Both the position numbers and the translations under genes were made by a program. A DNA stretch of 64,000 bases, taken from the NCBI RefSeq assembly GCF_005774685.2, contig NZ_VBRA02000009.1:1-64000 (forward strand), in the 5' to 3' direction. This stretch comes from Texas Phoenix palm phytoplasma (GTDB lineage Bacteria > Bacillota_I > Bacilli_A > Acholeplasmatales > Acholeplasmataceae). Of the stretch, positions 31,504 through 41,998 are shown in pieces; position 1 is the first letter of the stretch, and each line of letters begins with the position of its first letter. A model generated the notes under the pieces. That model ran no database searches and was not told the DNA's origin. It worked only from the letters and a program-made list of their open reading frames with translations.

Positions 31504-32047
31504 TTTTATAATCCTTAAATTTTTCAATTAAAGAAATTCCTCTAATTTGTTCAATTTTTTTAATAGTTCTTATTTTTTTTAACCCATCTTCTACTGCTCT
31601 CAAAACATTAATAGAATTTCTAGAGCCAAAAGATTTTGCTAAAATATCATTTATTCCTGCTAATTCAAAAATAGTTCTTGCTGCTTTTCCTCCAGCAATA
31701 ATACCTTTTCCTGTTGAAGCAGGTTTTAAAATAATTTTAGTAGAACCAAAAACACCTATAATTTCGTGAAAAATAGTAGAACCTTGAGCTAATTCAACAT
31801 TAATTAATTTTTTTTTAGCTTTTTCTAAAGCTTTTTTAATAGCTTCTAAAATTTCTTGAGCTTTTCCAGTAGCAAAACCTACTTTCCCCTTTTTATTACC
31901 TACAACAACTAAAGCAGAAAATCTAAAACGACGACCACCTTTAACAACTTTAGTAATTCTTTTAATTTGAATTACTTTTTCTTCAAAAATATTTTTTTTA
32001 AATTGATTAGCGTCTTTTTTATTTTTAATATAACTTTCTTTTATCAA
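31475..32047 (-). CDS. rpsE: 30S ribosomal protein S5
   Basis: The 190 residues include [18 protein letters not shown] and GKAQEI (N-terminal double-stranded-RNA-binding domain), then the C-terminal half with [10 protein letters not shown] and [13 protein letters not shown]. It overlaps the stop of rplR by four bases. Confidence 0.97.
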   Translation of the reverse strand: MIKESYIKNKKDANQFKKNIFEEKVIQIKRITKVVKGGRRFRFSALVVVGNKKGKVGFATGKAQEILEAIKKALEKAKKKLINVELAQGSTIFHEIIGVFGSTKIILKPASTGKGIIAGGKAARTIFELAGINDILAKSFGSRNSINVLRAVEDGLKKIRTIKKIEQIRGISLIEKFKDYKNEKNRNHIK

Positions 32048-32397
32048 AATTTTAACCCTTCTTTTCTAGCGTTTTCAGTTAAAGCTTTAATTCTTCCGTG
32101 ATATAAAAATCCTCCACGATCAAAAACAACACAATTAATTCCTTTTTTTAAAGCTTTTTGTGCAATAAGTGTTCCGATATGACCAGCTACTTCTTTGTTA
32201 ACTAATTTCGCTTCAATATCTCTACTATGAGCACTACATAAAGTAATTTGTTTTTGATCATCTATAATTTGAACAAAAAAATGTTGGTTCGAAACGAAAA
32301 TATTTAAACGTGGTCTTTCTGAAGTACCCATTATTTTTTTTCTTAAACGTAAATGTCTTTTTTTACGTAAACTTAGAGATGAATATTTATTTTTCAT
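32044..32397 (-). CDS. rplR: 50S ribosomal protein L18
   Basis: The 117 residues contain [20 protein letters not shown] and end with [20 protein letters not shown], the 5S-rRNA-binding L18 pattern. It lies between rplF and rpsE. Confidence 0.96.
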   Translation of the reverse strand: MKNKYSSLSLRKKRHLRLRKKIMGTSERPRLNIFVSNQHFFVQIIDDQKQITLCSAHSRDIEAKLVNKEVAGHIGTLIAQKALKKGINCVVFDRGGFLYHGRIKALTENARKEGLKF

Positions 32398-32438
32398 ATA
32401 ATTTGTTAAGAAATAATTAATCCTTTCTTATTAAATTT

Positions 32439-32981
32439 TTATTTTTTAGCGCTTTTACCAGATTTACGATGAATATACTGACCAACATATCGAATACCTT
32501 TACCTTTATAAGGTTCTGGTTTACGTAATTTAACAATTTTAGCAGCAAATTCTCCTACAAATTGTTTATCTATGCCTTTAACAATAATTTCTTTATTTTT
32601 TAAAATTTCTATTTCTAAATTATTTGGAATATCTAAAATAACATTATGCGAAAAACCTAAATTAAAAATCAATTTAGAACCTTCTTTTTTAACATCATAT
32701 CCCAAACCAACAATTTCAAGTTTTTTAAAAAAATTATCTTTTAATCCCTTAACCATATTAAACAATAAAGCTCTTGTGGTTCCGTGAATTTTTTTCATAA
32801 AAACTTCATCATTCGGTCTAGAAATATGAATAAAATCGCCTTCTTTTTTTATTTTTAAACCAGAATTAAACTGATATTCTAAATTTCCTTTAGATGAATT
32901 AACGATAACTAAATTTTTATCTTTAATTTCAACTTTTACCCCTTCAGGAATAAAAATTGGTTTTTTTCCTATTCTAGACAT
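32439..32981 (-). CDS. rplF: 50S ribosomal protein L6
   Basis: The 180 residues begin MSRIGKKPI and end with KPEPYKGKGIRYVGQYIHRKSGK, the L6 hallmark near the sarcin-ricin loop. Two repeated L6 domains are present and the length is normal. Confidence 0.97.
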   Translation of the reverse strand: MSRIGKKPIFIPEGVKVEIKDKNLVIVNSSKGNLEYQFNSGLKIKKEGDFIHISRPNDEVFMKKIHGTTRALLFNMVKGLKDNFFKKLEIVGLGYDVKKEGSKLIFNLGFSHNVILDIPNNLEIEILKNKEIIVKGIDKQFVGEFAAKIVKLRKPEPYKGKGIRYVGQYIHRKSGKSAKK

Positions 32982-33014
32982 TTAATATCTCCTTAATAAT
33001 TATGAAAAATATAA

Positions 33015-33410
33015 TTACCAAATATAAGCTAAAACTTCTCCTCCAACTTTATTCAATCTAGCTTCATGATCTGTTAAAATACCTTTTGAAGTAGAAATTA
33101 AAGCTATTCCTAAACCATTAGATACTTTAGGGATTTTCTTTAAAGAAACATATTTAGAAACTCTTTTTAATCCTATAATTACTCTTTCCTTAGTAACATT
33201 ATCATATTTTAAATAAACAATAATAACTTTTTTATTTTTACTTTTTTTATCTAAATACAATACTTGAAAATCTTTTATAAAACCTTCTTTTTTTAAAGCT
33301 TCTATTATTTTTAATTTTATTTTAGAAAGAGAAACAGAAACTTTTTCATGAAACATAAAATTAGCATTACGAATTTTCGTAAGCATTGCAGCAATAGGAT
33401 TATTTGACAT
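33015..33410 (-). CDS. rpsH: 30S ribosomal protein S8
   Basis: About 131 residues, beginning MSNNPIAAMLTKIRNA and ending SKGILTDHEARLNKVGGEVLAYIW. The S8 signature STSKG is present. The start ATG 33410 is preferred over an upstream in-frame TTG that overlaps rpsN, because the N-terminus then matches the family and AAAGGAG lies upstream. Confidence 0.95.
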   Translation of the reverse strand: MSNNPIAAMLTKIRNANFMFHEKVSVSLSKIKLKIIEALKKEGFIKDFQVLYLDKKSKNKKVIIVYLKYDNVTKERVIIGLKRVSKYVSLKKIPKVSNGLGIALISTSKGILTDHEARLNKVGGEVLAYIW

Positions 33411-33427
33411 AATATTTTTTTTCTCCT

Positions 33428-33697
33428 TTACCAACTAACCTTTTTAACTCCAGGTATTTTTCCTTGATTAGCTAAATTACGAAAATTTATACGAGATAAA
33501 CCAAATTTTCTAATATAACCTCTAGCTCTTCCATCAATTTTATCTATATTCTTTATTCTAACAGAAGAAGAATTAACAGGAAGACGAGATAACGCTTTAT
33601 AATCTTTTTTTTGTTTCAAAATCAAACGTTTTTCTTTATATTTTAAAAATAATTCTAGTTGTTTTAAATGTTTAACAATTTTAGATTTTTTCGCCAT
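33428..33697 (-). CDS. rpsN: 30S ribosomal protein S14 (long, zinc-free type)
   Basis: At 89 residues this is the longer S14 form, ending [24 protein letters not shown]. The CxxC pairs of the short zinc-binding form are absent. Together with the zinc-free L36 encoded nearby it suggests a ribosome with little need for zinc. Confidence 0.95.
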   Translation of the reverse strand: MAKKSKIVKHLKQLELFLKYKEKRLILKQKKDYKALSRLPVNSSSVRIKNIDKIDGRARGYIRKFGLSRINFRNLANQGKIPGVKKVSW

Positions 33698-33722
33698 AAA
33701 AACCTCCTTTTTTTATTTTTTT

Positions 33723-34262
33723 TTATTTATGAAAAGGCATGCCATAAAATTCTAATAATTTTTTAGCATCTGAATCATTCTTAGCTGTAGTAACAATTGT
33801 AATATCCATTCCAGAAATTTTTTTAATTTTATCTAAATCAATTTCAAGAAAAACATTCTGTTCTTTTATTCCTAAAGAATAATTCCCATTACCATCAAAA
33901 GATTTAGGAGAAACTCCTCTAAAATCTCTTATTCTAGGAAAAACAATATTAATTAACTTATAAAAAAAAGCTTCCTTTTTTTTACCTCTTAAAGTTACTT
34001 TTAATCCAATAATCATTCCTTCTCTTAATTTAAAATTAGAAATAGATTTTTTTGCCTTAATCATTAAAGGTCTTTGGCCGCTTAATAAAGTTAATTGTTC
34101 ATATAATTCATCTAAAACTTTATCATTAGAAACTGCTTCTCCAACTCCCATATTAATAACTATTTTTTCAATTTTAGGCACTTGCATTATTGATTTAAAA
34201 TTAAAAATTTCTTTTAAAGTCAAAAATAAATTTTTTTCAGAATAATTGTTATAATTTTTCAT
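33723..34262 (-). CDS. rplE: 50S ribosomal protein L5
   Basis: The 179 residues show [37 protein letters not shown] and the C-terminal [20 protein letters not shown]. It binds 5S rRNA with L18. It lies between rplX and rpsN. Confidence 0.97.
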   Translation of the reverse strand: MKNYNNYSEKNLFLTLKEIFNFKSIMQVPKIEKIVINMGVGEAVSNDKVLDELYEQLTLLSGQRPLMIKAKKSISNFKLREGMIIGLKVTLRGKKKEAFFYKLINIVFPRIRDFRGVSPKSFDGNGNYSLGIKEQNVFLEIDLDKIKKISGMDITIVTTAKNDSDAKKLLEFYGMPFHK

Positions 34263-34279
34263 TATATTTAAAACCTTCT

Positions 34280-34627
34280 TTAACTTATTATATCTACAAG
34301 AGCGCCAGTTTTTTTATAATAACGCACTTTTTTTCCTGATTCAATTCGAAAACCGATTCTACTAGGCATTTTGCTTTTTGGTTCAAATAAAGCAACATTA
34401 GAAATATGAATAGGAGACTCTTCTTTAATAATATTTCCTTTTTCATCATCTTTTGTAGGAGTTTTATGTTTAGTAACAATATTAATGCCTTCCACTAAAA
34501 CCTTTTTTTCTTTAAAAAAAATTTTTAATACTTTTCCAGTTTTCAAACTTTTTTGACCTTGATCATTAAAATAAAAACGATCTTTTCCTGAAATAATAGA
34601 AACTATATCTCCTACTTTAATATACAT
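34280..34627 (-). CDS. rplX: 50S ribosomal protein L24
   Basis: The 115 residues start [16 protein letters not shown] (KOW domain), with [13 protein letters not shown] and PIHISNVAL further on, as in L24. It lies between rplN and rplE. Confidence 0.96.
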   Translation of the reverse strand: MYIKVGDIVSIISGKDRFYFNDQGQKSLKTGKVLKIFFKEKKVLVEGINIVTKHKTPTKDDEKGNIIKEESPIHISNVALFEPKSKMPSRIGFRIESGKKVRYYKKTGALVDIIS

Positions 34628-34640
34628 AATAATAACCTCA

Positions 34641-35021
34641 TCATATAATAAATACTTTCTCAGCTAAAGAAATAAATTTAGAAAAATTACTATTTCTTAA
34701 CTTATTATTTTTAACTACAGGACCAAAAATTCTACTACCTCTAAGAGTCATATCATCTTTAATAATAACTACTGAATTATCATCAAATTTAATATAAGAA
34801 CCATCTTTTCCTTTTAATCCTTTTTTAGTTCTCAAAATTAAAGCTTTTGTAACATCTCCTGATTTTACTGTACCAGAAGTTATCGCTTTTTTAACAGTTA
34901 CAATAACAACATCACCTATATTAGCATAACGTCTTTGGCTAGAACCAGGAATATCAATAACTAAAACTTCTTTTGCGCCGCTATTATCAGCTACTAATAA
35001 ACGACTATTTCTTGTAATCAT
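34641..35021 (-). CDS. rplN: 50S ribosomal protein L14
   Basis: The 126 residues contain [40 protein letters not shown] and a C-terminal [11 protein letters not shown], the L14 pattern. The start overlaps the end of rpsQ by four bases. Confidence 0.97.
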   Translation of the reverse strand: MITRNSRLLVADNSGAKEVLVIDIPGSSQRRYANIGDVVIVTVKKAITSGTVKSGDVTKALILRTKKGLKGKDGSYIKFDDNSVVIIKDDMTLRGSRIFGPVVKNNKLRNSNFSKFISLAEKVFII

Positions 35022-35287
35022 ACATTATTCTCCTTATTAGCTATCGAAAGAACTTTTAATAAACAAAATTTTTTTGTTTTAGACAAAGGTCTAGTTTCCA
35101 TAAATTGAACAAAATCGCCTATTTTTGCAATTTCTTTTTCATCATGCACATAAAATTTACTAGTTCTTTTTATTCTTTTTCCATATAAAATATGCTTTTT
35201 ATAATAATCTACTTTAACAGTAATTGTTTTTTGCATTTTATCAGAAACAACAGTACCTAATAAAATTTTTCTTAAATTACGAATCAA
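35018..35287 (-). CDS. rpsQ: 30S ribosomal protein S17
   Basis: The 89 residues contain [34 protein letters not shown] and [14 protein letters not shown], the S17 OB-fold pattern. It lies between rpmC and rplN. Confidence 0.97.
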   Translation of the reverse strand: MIRNLRKILLGTVVSDKMQKTITVKVDYYKKHILYGKRIKRTSKFYVHDEKEIAKIGDFVQFMETRPLSKTKKFCLLKVLSIANKENNV

Positions 35288-35340
35288 TTTTAAACCTCCT
35301 TTTTAAATTAAAAATAATAAATAAATAATAAAGAAAAATT

Positions 35341-35535
35341 TTATTCTTTATTTGATTTTTGATTAATAACAGTTTTAATACGAGCAATATTTTTTCTTAT
35401 TTTGCGTATAAGAGAAGTGTCTTTTGCTTGAGATAAATCTATTTTTAGTTTAACATGAAATAATTCTTTTTTCAGAAAAAGAATTTTTTTTTCTAGTTCT
35501 GAAAGTGTCATTTTCTGAATTTCTTTTATATTCAT
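35341..35535 (-). CDS. rpmC: 50S ribosomal protein L29
   Basis: The 64 residues form the two-helix L29 protein: [18 protein letters not shown] followed by [17 protein letters not shown]. The start overlaps the end of rplP by four bases. Confidence 0.95.
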   Translation of the reverse strand: MNIKEIQKMTLSELEKKILFLKKELFHVKLKIDLSQAKDTSLIRKIRKNIARIKTVINQKSNKE

Positions 35536-35954
35536 TCTTCTTGACCTCTTTTAACTATTTTAGTTTTAATAGGTAATTTATGAGATGCTAATTTTAAAGC
35601 AGTTATTTCGTTTTTTTCTATATTATTAATATCGCTCACTTCAAATAATAATTTTCCTTTTTTAACAACTGAAACCCAAAATTCAGGAGAACCTTTACCA
35701 GAACCCATTCTAACTTCCAAAGGTTTTCTAGTTAAAGATAAATGAGGAAATATATTAATCCAAACTTTACCTTCTCTTTTTAATTGACGAGTCATAGCGA
35801 TACGAGAAGATTCTATTTGTTGACTTGTAATCCATGCACCTTCTTTAGCATATAAACCAAAATTACCATTTAAAATTTTATTTTTACCCTTCGCTTTTCC
35901 TTCATAACTTAAACGATGAAAACGACGATATTTAGTTTTTTTAGGCATTAACAT
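35532..35954 (-). CDS. rplP: 50S ribosomal protein L16
   Basis: The 140 residues include [31 protein letters not shown] and the C-terminal [18 protein letters not shown]. Either ATG 35954 or ATG 35948 could be used; the second gives the family-like MPKKTK start. Confidence 0.97.
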   Translation of the reverse strand: MLMPKKTKYRRFHRLSYEGKAKGKNKILNGNFGLYAKEGAWITSQQIESSRIAMTRQLKREGKVWINIFPHLSLTRKPLEVRMGSGKGSPEFWVSVVKKGKLLFEVSDINNIEKNEITALKLASHKLPIKTKIVKRGQEE

Positions 35955-35997
35955 AATATTTTGTCACCTTTGTCACCTTTTTTAAGGAATATTTTTT

Positions 35998-36693
35998 TTA
36001 ATTTTTATTTTCTAAATCTGTTTGTTTAATATTATTATTTATTTTTAAAGTAGGAGTTTTTTTAATTCCATTATTGATTAAAACTTGAACTCCTAAAACT
36101 CCAAAAGTAGTATGAGCTTCTGAAAAACCATAATCAATATCACATTTAAAAGTATTCAAAGGAACAAGTCCCAAAGAAATAGATTCTCTTCTAGCGATTT
36201 CAGCTCCACCTAAACGACCAGAAATAGTAATTTTAACTCCTTCAGCTCCGCTTTTTAAAACTCTTTTAGAAAATATTTTTTGAACAGATCTAAAAAAAGC
36301 TCTTTTTTCTAATTGCAAAGCAATGTTTTGAGCAACTAAAATAGCAATTTTTTCAGAAGATTTAACTTCAAAAAAATTAACATTAAATTTTTTCTTAATT
36401 AATTGTTCTAATTTTTTTATTAAAACATTTTTTTCTTTTTTTTCAGCGCTCTGAACAAGACCTATTTTAGATGTATATAAATCAATTTCAATATTATCTA
36501 TATTAGATTTTTTCAAACGCTTAATAACGATTTTAGAAATAATACCTTTTGTATAAAAATTATTTATTAATTTTCTTATTCTAAAATCTTCAATAACAAA
36601 AAAAGGGACTTGTTTATATTCAGCATACCACTGAGATTCCCAATTTTTATTAATTCCAAGTCTTAAACCTATAGGGTTACTCTTTTGACCCAT
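35998..36693 (-). CDS. rpsC: 30S ribosomal protein S3
   Basis: The 231 residues begin [14 protein letters not shown] and contain the KH domain and [22 protein letters not shown]. Its start lies inside the end of rplV (17-base overlap). The rplV-rpsC region is a standard phytoplasma typing locus. Confidence 0.97.
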   Translation of the reverse strand: MGQKSNPIGLRLGINKNWESQWYAEYKQVPFFVIEDFRIRKLINNFYTKGIISKIVIKRLKKSNIDNIEIDLYTSKIGLVQSAEKKEKNVLIKKLEQLIKKKFNVNFFEVKSSEKIAILVAQNIALQLEKRAFFRSVQKIFSKRVLKSGAEGVKITISGRLGGAEIARRESISLGLVPLNTFKCDIDYGFSEAHTTFGVLGVQVLINNGIKKTPTLKINNNIKQTDLENKN

Positions 36694-37051
36694 TTATTAT
36701 TTCTCCTTTATTTTCTAAATTTTTAGAAGCAACAACTATAGTTATAATGCTAGTTCTTTTTTTTATTTTATCTGATTTACCTTTAGCTCTAGCCATTAAA
36801 CGAGTTAATCTAATTCCCTCATTAACAAAAATTTCCTTAATGTATAAATTTTCCATTTTCATACTAAAATTATTAATAGCATTAGATACAGCACTTTTTA
36901 AAAGTTTTAAAACAACAAAAGAAGATGCATTAGGAGTAAACATTAAAATAGCTTGAGCTTCTTTAATTTCCTTTCCTCGGATCAAATCAACAACTAAACG
37001 AGCTTTTCTAGGAGCAATAGATATTTGTTTTGCAACAGCTTTAACATTCAT
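36677..37051 (-). CDS. rplV: 50S ribosomal protein L22
   Basis: The 124 residues start [20 protein letters not shown] and continue with [10 protein letters not shown] and RARGKSDKI-type segments (here [16 protein letters not shown]), the exit-tunnel protein L22. It lies between rpsS and rpsC. Confidence 0.96.
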   Translation of the reverse strand: MNVKAVAKQISIAPRKARLVVDLIRGKEIKEAQAILMFTPNASSFVVLKLLKSAVSNAINNFSMKMENLYIKEIFVNEGIRLTRLMARAKGKSDKIKKRTSIITIVVASKNLENKGEIINGSKE

Positions 37052-37080
37052 TTTGTTATACCTTCTTTAAATTCTTAAAT

Positions 37081-37377
37081 TTATTTTTTGGAACTTTTTT
37101 TATTTTCTGGTTTCTTATCTTTTTTAGAATGACCACGAAAAGTACGAGTAGGAGAAAACTCACCTAATTTATGACCAACCATATCTTCTGTAATGGAAGA
37201 AATAATATATTCTTTACCATTATAAACAGAAAATTTGTGTCCAACAAAATCAGGCATAATAACACTTCTGCGAGAACGTGTTTGAATAACTTTTTTTATT
37301 TTATTTTTTTTTTGTTTAAATATTTTTTTTAATATATGTTCGTCACAAAAAGGACCTTTTTTAATAGAACGAGCCAT
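37081..37377 (-). CDS. rpsS: 30S ribosomal protein S19
   Basis: The 98 residues begin [19 protein letters not shown] and contain [19 protein letters not shown] and [16 protein letters not shown], all typical of S19. It lies between rplB and rplV. Confidence 0.97.
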   Translation of the reverse strand: MARSIKKGPFCDEHILKKIFKQKKNKIKKVIQTRSRRSVIMPDFVGHKFSVYNGKEYIISSITEDMVGHKLGEFSPTRTFRGHSKKDKKPENKKSSKK

Positions 37378-37410
37378 TTTTCATATATACCTCTTATTAA
37401 TTAATTTTTT

Positions 37411-38241
37411 TTATTTTTTGCGTCTTTTTAAAATTAAATTATCAGAAGATTTATTTCTTTTACGAGTTTTAAGGCCACGAGCTTTTTTGCCCCACGGTGT
37501 CATAGGAGATTTTCTTCCAATAGGAGCACGCCCTTCTCCTCCTCCATGAGGATGATCATTAGGATTCATAGCAGAACCTCTAACTGTTGGTCTTATAGAT
37601 AAATAACGTGTTCTTCCAGCTTTACCATTTCTAATCAATTTATGAGATTCATTACCAATAATTCCTATTGTAGCTCTACAATTAGATAAAACTTTTCTAA
37701 TTTCTCCAGAAGGTAAACTTAAAACAACATATTTATCTTCTTTTTTTACAATTTGAACTGAAGTTCCTGCGCTACGAGCTAATTGACCACCTTTATTTGG
37801 TTTCATTTCAATATTGTGAACAAAAGTTCCTATAGGAATATTTTTTAAAGGCAAAGAATTACCAACTTTTATATCAGAATCAACACCAGAAATAATAGTA
37901 CTTCCAACAATTAAATTTTTAGGACATAAAATATATCTTTTTTCACCATCTTTATAATGAATCAAAGAAATATTACAATTACGATTAGGATCATATTCTA
38001 TAGTAATAACTTTACCTAGTATATTATCTTTATCACGTTTAAAATCTATTAAACGATACATCTTTTTATGACCTCCGCCACGATGTCTTAAAGTAATTTT
38101 ACCTTGATTATTTCTACCACCTGTTTTCTTTTTTGATAAAAGTAATTTTTTTTCCGGAGTAGAAGTAGTAATTTCATTAAAACTACGTAAACTCATGTTA
38201 CGATGCCCATTTGATGTAGGTTTATATTTTTTAATAGACAT
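37411..38241 (-). CDS. rplB: 50S ribosomal protein L2
   Basis: About 276 residues, beginning [36 protein letters not shown] near the end carries the conserved His of the peptidyl-transferase region. The start ATG 38241 fits the family and has AAAGG six bases upstream; a frame to 38259 is too long. Confidence 0.97.
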   Translation of the reverse strand: MSIKKYKPTSNGHRNMSLRSFNEITTSTPEKKLLLSKKKTGGRNNQGKITLRHRGGGHKKMYRLIDFKRDKDNILGKVITIEYDPNRNCNISLIHYKDGEKRYILCPKNLIVGSTIISGVDSDIKVGNSLPLKNIPIGTFVHNIEMKPNKGGQLARSAGTSVQIVKKEDKYVVLSLPSGEIRKVLSNCRATIGIIGNESHKLIRNGKAGRTRYLSIRPTVRGSAMNPNDHPHGGGEGRAPIGRKSPMTPWGKKARGLKTRKRNKSSDNLILKRRKK

Positions 38242-38317
38242 AAAAAACCTTTCTTCCAAAATAATAGATTATAAATTATTTTGATTTGTTTTCAAAAGAA
38301 AAAATTAATATAATATT

Positions 38318-38608
38318 TTATTTATTAATAAAAATATCTATTTTTTGTCCTGGAACTAATTTAATAATAGCTTTTTTATAACCAGAAGTAAAACCACTAT
38401 GTTTTCCTCTTCTTTTAAATTTAGGTAAAACATTAATAGTTCTAACATCCAAAACTTTAACATTAAAAATACTCTTAATAGCTTTTTTAATTTCTATTTT
38501 GTTGGCTTTATTATCAACTTTAAAAGTATATTCATTTTGAAATTCCATTTTTTTATTTGTTGATTCAGTAATAATAGAAGATTTTATTAAATCATAATAT
38601 TTATTCAT
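38318..38608 (-). CDS. rplW: 50S ribosomal protein L23
   Basis: The 96 residues contain SIITESTNKKME, YTFKVDNKANKIEIKKAI and VRTINVLPK, the L23 pattern at the tunnel exit, where signal recognition particle and trigger factor dock. The start overlaps the end of rplD by four bases. Confidence 0.96.
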   Translation of the reverse strand: MNKYYDLIKSSIITESTNKKMEFQNEYTFKVDNKANKIEIKKAIKSIFNVKVLDVRTINVLPKFKRRGKHSGFTSGYKKAIIKLVPGQKIDIFINK

Positions 38609-39243
38609 TTTTTTTCAACACCTTTTTCAAAAAAATTAATACATTCTTTAGAAATTATTATTTTTTTAAACTTTAACAGTTGATAAACACTAACATGTTT
38701 AACACTTTCAACATTAACTCCGGATAAATTATTAGTTGAAAGTAATAAATTATCATTTAATTCTTTAACTATAACTAAAATTCTATTATTCTTTGTATTA
38801 AGATTAATTTTCTTTAAAAAATTATAAAAGTATTTTGTTTTGGGATTTTCAAATTTAAAAGAATCAATAATAATTAAATTACCTTGCTCTAATTGCCAAG
38901 AAAAAGCAGATTTTATAGCTATTTTTTTAACTTTATAATTTACTTTTAAAGAATATTTTCTAGGTTTAGGGCCAAAAACAACACCTCCACCCCTCCATAA
39001 AGGAGAACGAATAGTACCATGACGCGCATTACCAGTTCCTTTTTGAGGATAAGGTTTTCTACCGCCGCCTCTTACAGCAGATCTATTTTTAGTAGAATGA
39101 GTGCCTTGTCTTAGTGCTGCTCTTTGACTATTAACAACATCATATAAAACTTGTTTATTAGGTTTTACTCCAAAAAACTCATCCAATAAATAAATTTCAG
39201 ATACAAATTCGCCTTGTTGATTTAAAACATTACATTTAGGCAT
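38605..39243 (-). CDS. rplD: 50S ribosomal protein L4
   Basis: The 212 residues hold the tunnel-loop block RQGTHSTKNRSAVRGGGRKP and GTGNARHGTIRSPLWRGGG. In some bacteria L4 also represses its own operon. The start overlaps rplC by eight bases. Confidence 0.97.
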   Translation of the reverse strand: MPKCNVLNQQGEFVSEIYLLDEFFGVKPNKQVLYDVVNSQRAALRQGTHSTKNRSAVRGGGRKPYPQKGTGNARHGTIRSPLWRGGGVVFGPKPRKYSLKVNYKVKKIAIKSAFSWQLEQGNLIIIDSFKFENPKTKYFYNFLKKINLNTKNNRILVIVKELNDNLLLSTNNLSGVNVESVKHVSVYQLLKFKKIIISKECINFFEKGVEKK

Positions 39244-39895
39244 TATTTGACTCCTTTAAATTTTTTTTAAAAGCAGATTTTATAACAATAAAACCTTTTT
39301 TATTGCCAGGAATACAACCTTTAATTAAAATTATTTTTTTTTCAATATCAACTGAAATAATTTTTAAATTTTGCAAAGTAACTTTTTCGCAACCCATTTG
39401 ACCAGGTAGTTTTTTTCCTTTAATTTTTCCTTTAATAGGCCCCATAGAACCAGGTCTTCTGTGGTATCTTGAACCATGACTCTCAGGTCCTCTACTTTGA
39501 TTATGTCTTTTTATGTTTCCTGAAAATCCTTTACCTTTGCTAATACCTATAACATCAATAAATTCACCAGACTTAAAAATATTAATGTCTATCTTTTCGC
39601 CAATTTTAATATCTTTTAATTCATTTCTTTCAGGATAAGAAAAAGAAATTTCTCTTATAAAACTTTTAGGAACTAAATTATTTTTTTTAAAATGACCTAA
39701 AAGAGGTTTGCTAGTTAAATTTTCTTTTTTATCAAAAAAACCTAATTGAGTAGACTGGTAACCATCTATATTAATATTTTTTTGTTGCAAAACAATATTA
39801 TCAGATACATCAACAATTGTTACTGGAATACAAAAGCCTTGAGAATCAAAAACTTGTGTCATACCTAATTTTCTTCCTAAAATACCTTTAGCCAT
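39236..39895 (-). CDS. rplC: 50S ribosomal protein L3
   Basis: The 219 residues start MAKGILGRKLGMTQVFD and contain RHNQSRGPESHGSRYHRRPG, typical of L3. Second gene of the S10 operon, after rpsJ. Confidence 0.97.
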   Translation of the reverse strand: MAKGILGRKLGMTQVFDSQGFCIPVTIVDVSDNIVLQQKNINIDGYQSTQLGFFDKKENLTSKPLLGHFKKNNLVPKSFIREISFSYPERNELKDIKIGEKIDINIFKSGEFIDVIGISKGKGFSGNIKRHNQSRGPESHGSRYHRRPGSMGPIKGKIKGKKLPGQMGCEKVTLQNLKIISVDIEKKIILIKGCIPGNKKGFIVIKSAFKKNLKESNNA

Positions 39896-39943
39896 TTTTT
39901 ACCCTCTTTCACTAAATCAAAATTATTATTTATTAATTTATTA

Positions 39944-40258
39944 TTATTTTTTTAAATAAATATTAACAGAAGATGGCAAATTAATACGCATTAAAGAATC
40001 AATTGTTTTAGCATTAGGACTAATAATTTGAATCAAACGTTTATGAGTTGAACGCCCAAATTGTTCTCTACTATCCTTATGAACAAAAGCAGAACGAAGA
40101 ACAGTAAAAACCTCTCTTTTAGTAGGCAAAGGAATAGGTCCTTTGATTTTAACTCCAGTTTTTACAACACTATTAACAATTTTTTTAGCAACTTGATCAA
40201 TTAATTGATAATCGTATGTTTTTAAAATAATTTTAACAACCTCTTGCTCTTTCATCAT
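39944..40258 (-). CDS. rpsJ: 30S ribosomal protein S10
   Basis: The 104 residues contain [19 protein letters not shown] and [15 protein letters not shown], the S10 pattern. It is the first gene of the S10-spc-alpha run, which continues to rplQ without a gap over 121 nt and probably into the ecf genes. The 498-nt AT-rich gap upstream must hold the operon promoter. Confidence 0.97.
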   Translation of the reverse strand: MMKEQEVVKIILKTYDYQLIDQVAKKIVNSVVKTGVKIKGPIPLPTKREVFTVLRSAFVHKDSREQFGRSTHKRLIQIISPNAKTIDSLMRINLPSSVNIYLKK

Positions 40259-40331
40259 TTTGTTATACCTTCCATTTTAAAATTAATATTTAAATAAAAA
40301 CAAAAAAATCATTAGAATATATTATTTTTTT

Positions 40332-40355
40332 ATCTTTTGAAAAATTTCAAAAGAT
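40332..40355. other. 11-bp perfect inverted repeat upstream of rpsJ
   Basis: ATCTTTTGAAA (40332-40342) and TTTCAAAAGAT (40345-40355) are perfect inverted copies with a 2-base centre. On the minus strand the stem is followed by A residues, not T, so it is not a normal terminator for rsmH. It lies in the leader region of the S10 operon and could be an operator or leader hairpin. The rest of 40259-40756 is near-pure A/T with no gene; one TATAAT-like box on the minus strand at 40698-40703 has no convincing -35. Confidence 0.4.
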
Positions 40356-40756
40356 TATTACTTAATTATTTAATATAAAAACAATAAAAAAACTTATTAA
40401 ATTAAATGAACAAAATAAATTCATAGAATAATAAATATGATTATATTTATTAATAAAAAGTTTATTTAAAAAATCATTTTACATTTTTTATATTTAGAAA
40501 AATAAAACAATTAAATTATAAATAAAAAAAAATTTAAATTAAAATTAATTAAATTAATATATTAAATTTATTAAAAACAAAATAGCAATAAATAGTAATA
40601 CAATAACATAAACAAATTAATATCAAAAAATATAATCATTTCGTTTTTATAGAATTATTTATTTTTATTTAATTAATTTAAACTTTTTACCTAAAATATT
40701 ATATCTTAATTATTATATATTAAAAAATTTATTATTTAAATATAACTATTTCAAAA

Positions 40757-41683
40757 TTAGATATTTTTTACAGCAAATCTTAATTTAGCAGAATGACTAC
40801 GATAATTTAATTTCAATTCTTTACAATCAGGATAAAAAATTTTTTTCTTAAACAACTTTAAAACAGTAGGAGGAATTTTATTGTCTTCTATAGGTAAATT
40901 TAAAGGAAAATTAGATTGACTATACTTTCTAAAAAAATGTTTAACCAAACGATCTTCAAGCGAATTAAAACTAATTACAACTATTCTTCCGTTTTTATTT
41001 AATAATTGTATACTTTGGAATAATGCATTTTCTAAATTTTTCAATTCTTGATTGACTTCTATTCTTAAAGCTTGAAAAATTTTTTTTGAACTATGCCCTC
41101 TTATTGTTTTTTTACCATAAAAATGATAAAACTTATCAATAATTCTTACTAATTCTAAAGTAGTATTTATTGGTCTTTTTTTTATAATTTCTTTAGCGAT
41201 TAAAGAAGATTTTGTTTCTTCTCCATAAATAAAAAAAATATTTCTTAATTCCTCATAACTATAATTATTAATGACAAAATAAGCTGTTTTTTTTTGATTT
41301 TGATCCATTCTCATATCTAAAAAAGAATCACTCAAATAACTAAAGCCTCTTGATTTATCATCAATTTGAAAAGAAGATAACCCCAAATCAAAAACAATAC
41401 CATCAATAGTAGAAATATTTTTCTTATTTAATTCTTCTTTTAAAAAATTAAAATTACTATGAATTAAAAAAATATTTTTATTTTTTTTAAATTTTTTTTT
41501 ACAAAAATTAATGGAAAAAATATCTCTATCGAAAGAATATAATTGTCCATAAGTAAGTTTTTTTAAAATTTCTTCACTATGTCCTCCACCACCTAAAGTA
41601 GCATCGACATAAATACCTTTATTATTAATATTCAAACATTCTAAAACTTTTTCCGTTAAAACTGGAATATGATTAAAATTCAT
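40757..41683 (-). CDS. rsmH: 16S rRNA (cytosine-1402 N4)-methyltransferase
   Basis: Methylates N4 of C1402 in 16S rRNA; RsmI adds the ribose methyl to the same base. The 308 residues show [11 protein letters not shown], the SAM-binding [30 protein letters not shown] and RLVKHFF. In walled bacteria this gene (mraW) starts the cell-division cluster; here no division or wall genes follow, consistent with a wall-less cell. Confidence 0.95.
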   Translation of the reverse strand: MNFNHIPVLTEKVLECLNINNKGIYVDATLGGGGHSEEILKKLTYGQLYSFDRDIFSINFCKKKFKKNKNIFLIHSNFNFLKEELNKKNISTIDGIVFDLGLSSFQIDDKSRGFSYLSDSFLDMRMDQNQKKTAYFVINNYSYEELRNIFFIYGEETKSSLIAKEIIKKRPINTTLELVRIIDKFYHFYGKKTIRGHSSKKIFQALRIEVNQELKNLENALFQSIQLLNKNGRIVVISFNSLEDRLVKHFFRKYSQSNFPLNLPIEDNKIPPTVLKLFKKKIFYPDCKELKLNYRSHSAKLRFAVKNI

Positions 41684-41753
41684 TTTATAATCCTTTTTTG
41701 AAAATGAAATATTAAATAAAAAAATTATATAAAATAAAAAAATTTTTTATTTT

Positions 41754-41987
41754 TTATTTAAAAACTATCTCAAAATTATCATTAATAATTTCATTCAAAG
41801 CTTTAGTTAAAGTTTTTTTACCTAAATTATCAGGCAATGATATCTTATTAACTTTTATACAGTGAGCAATTTTACTAGATAAATAAGCTAATTTATATTT
41901 AGAATCAATTTTTTGTAATAATTTATCAATTGAAGGATAATTAAGTCCTTCTAATTTCTCTTTTTTTATATTCATAATATTATTCAT
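41754..41987 (-). CDS. rpoZ: RNA polymerase omega subunit
   Basis: A 77-residue protein with YPSIDKLLQKIDSKYKLAYLSSKIA near residues 18-42, which matches the omega core (a conserved SIDxLL..K..SKY.L....K.A pattern), and a C-terminal LTKALNEI helix. It lies 11 nt downstream of gmk; gmk-rpoZ is the conserved pair in most bacteria, which supports the call despite the divergence. Confidence 0.85.
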   Translation of the reverse strand: MNNIMNIKKEKLEGLNYPSIDKLLQKIDSKYKLAYLSSKIAHCIKVNKISLPDNLGKKTLTKALNEIINDNFEIVFK

Positions 41988-41998
41988 AAATAAAGTTT

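Noticed and set aside
40332-40355. The inverted repeat as a terminator for rsmH.
   Set aside because: On the minus strand it is followed by A residues rather than T, and it lies 400 bases beyond the rsmH stop.
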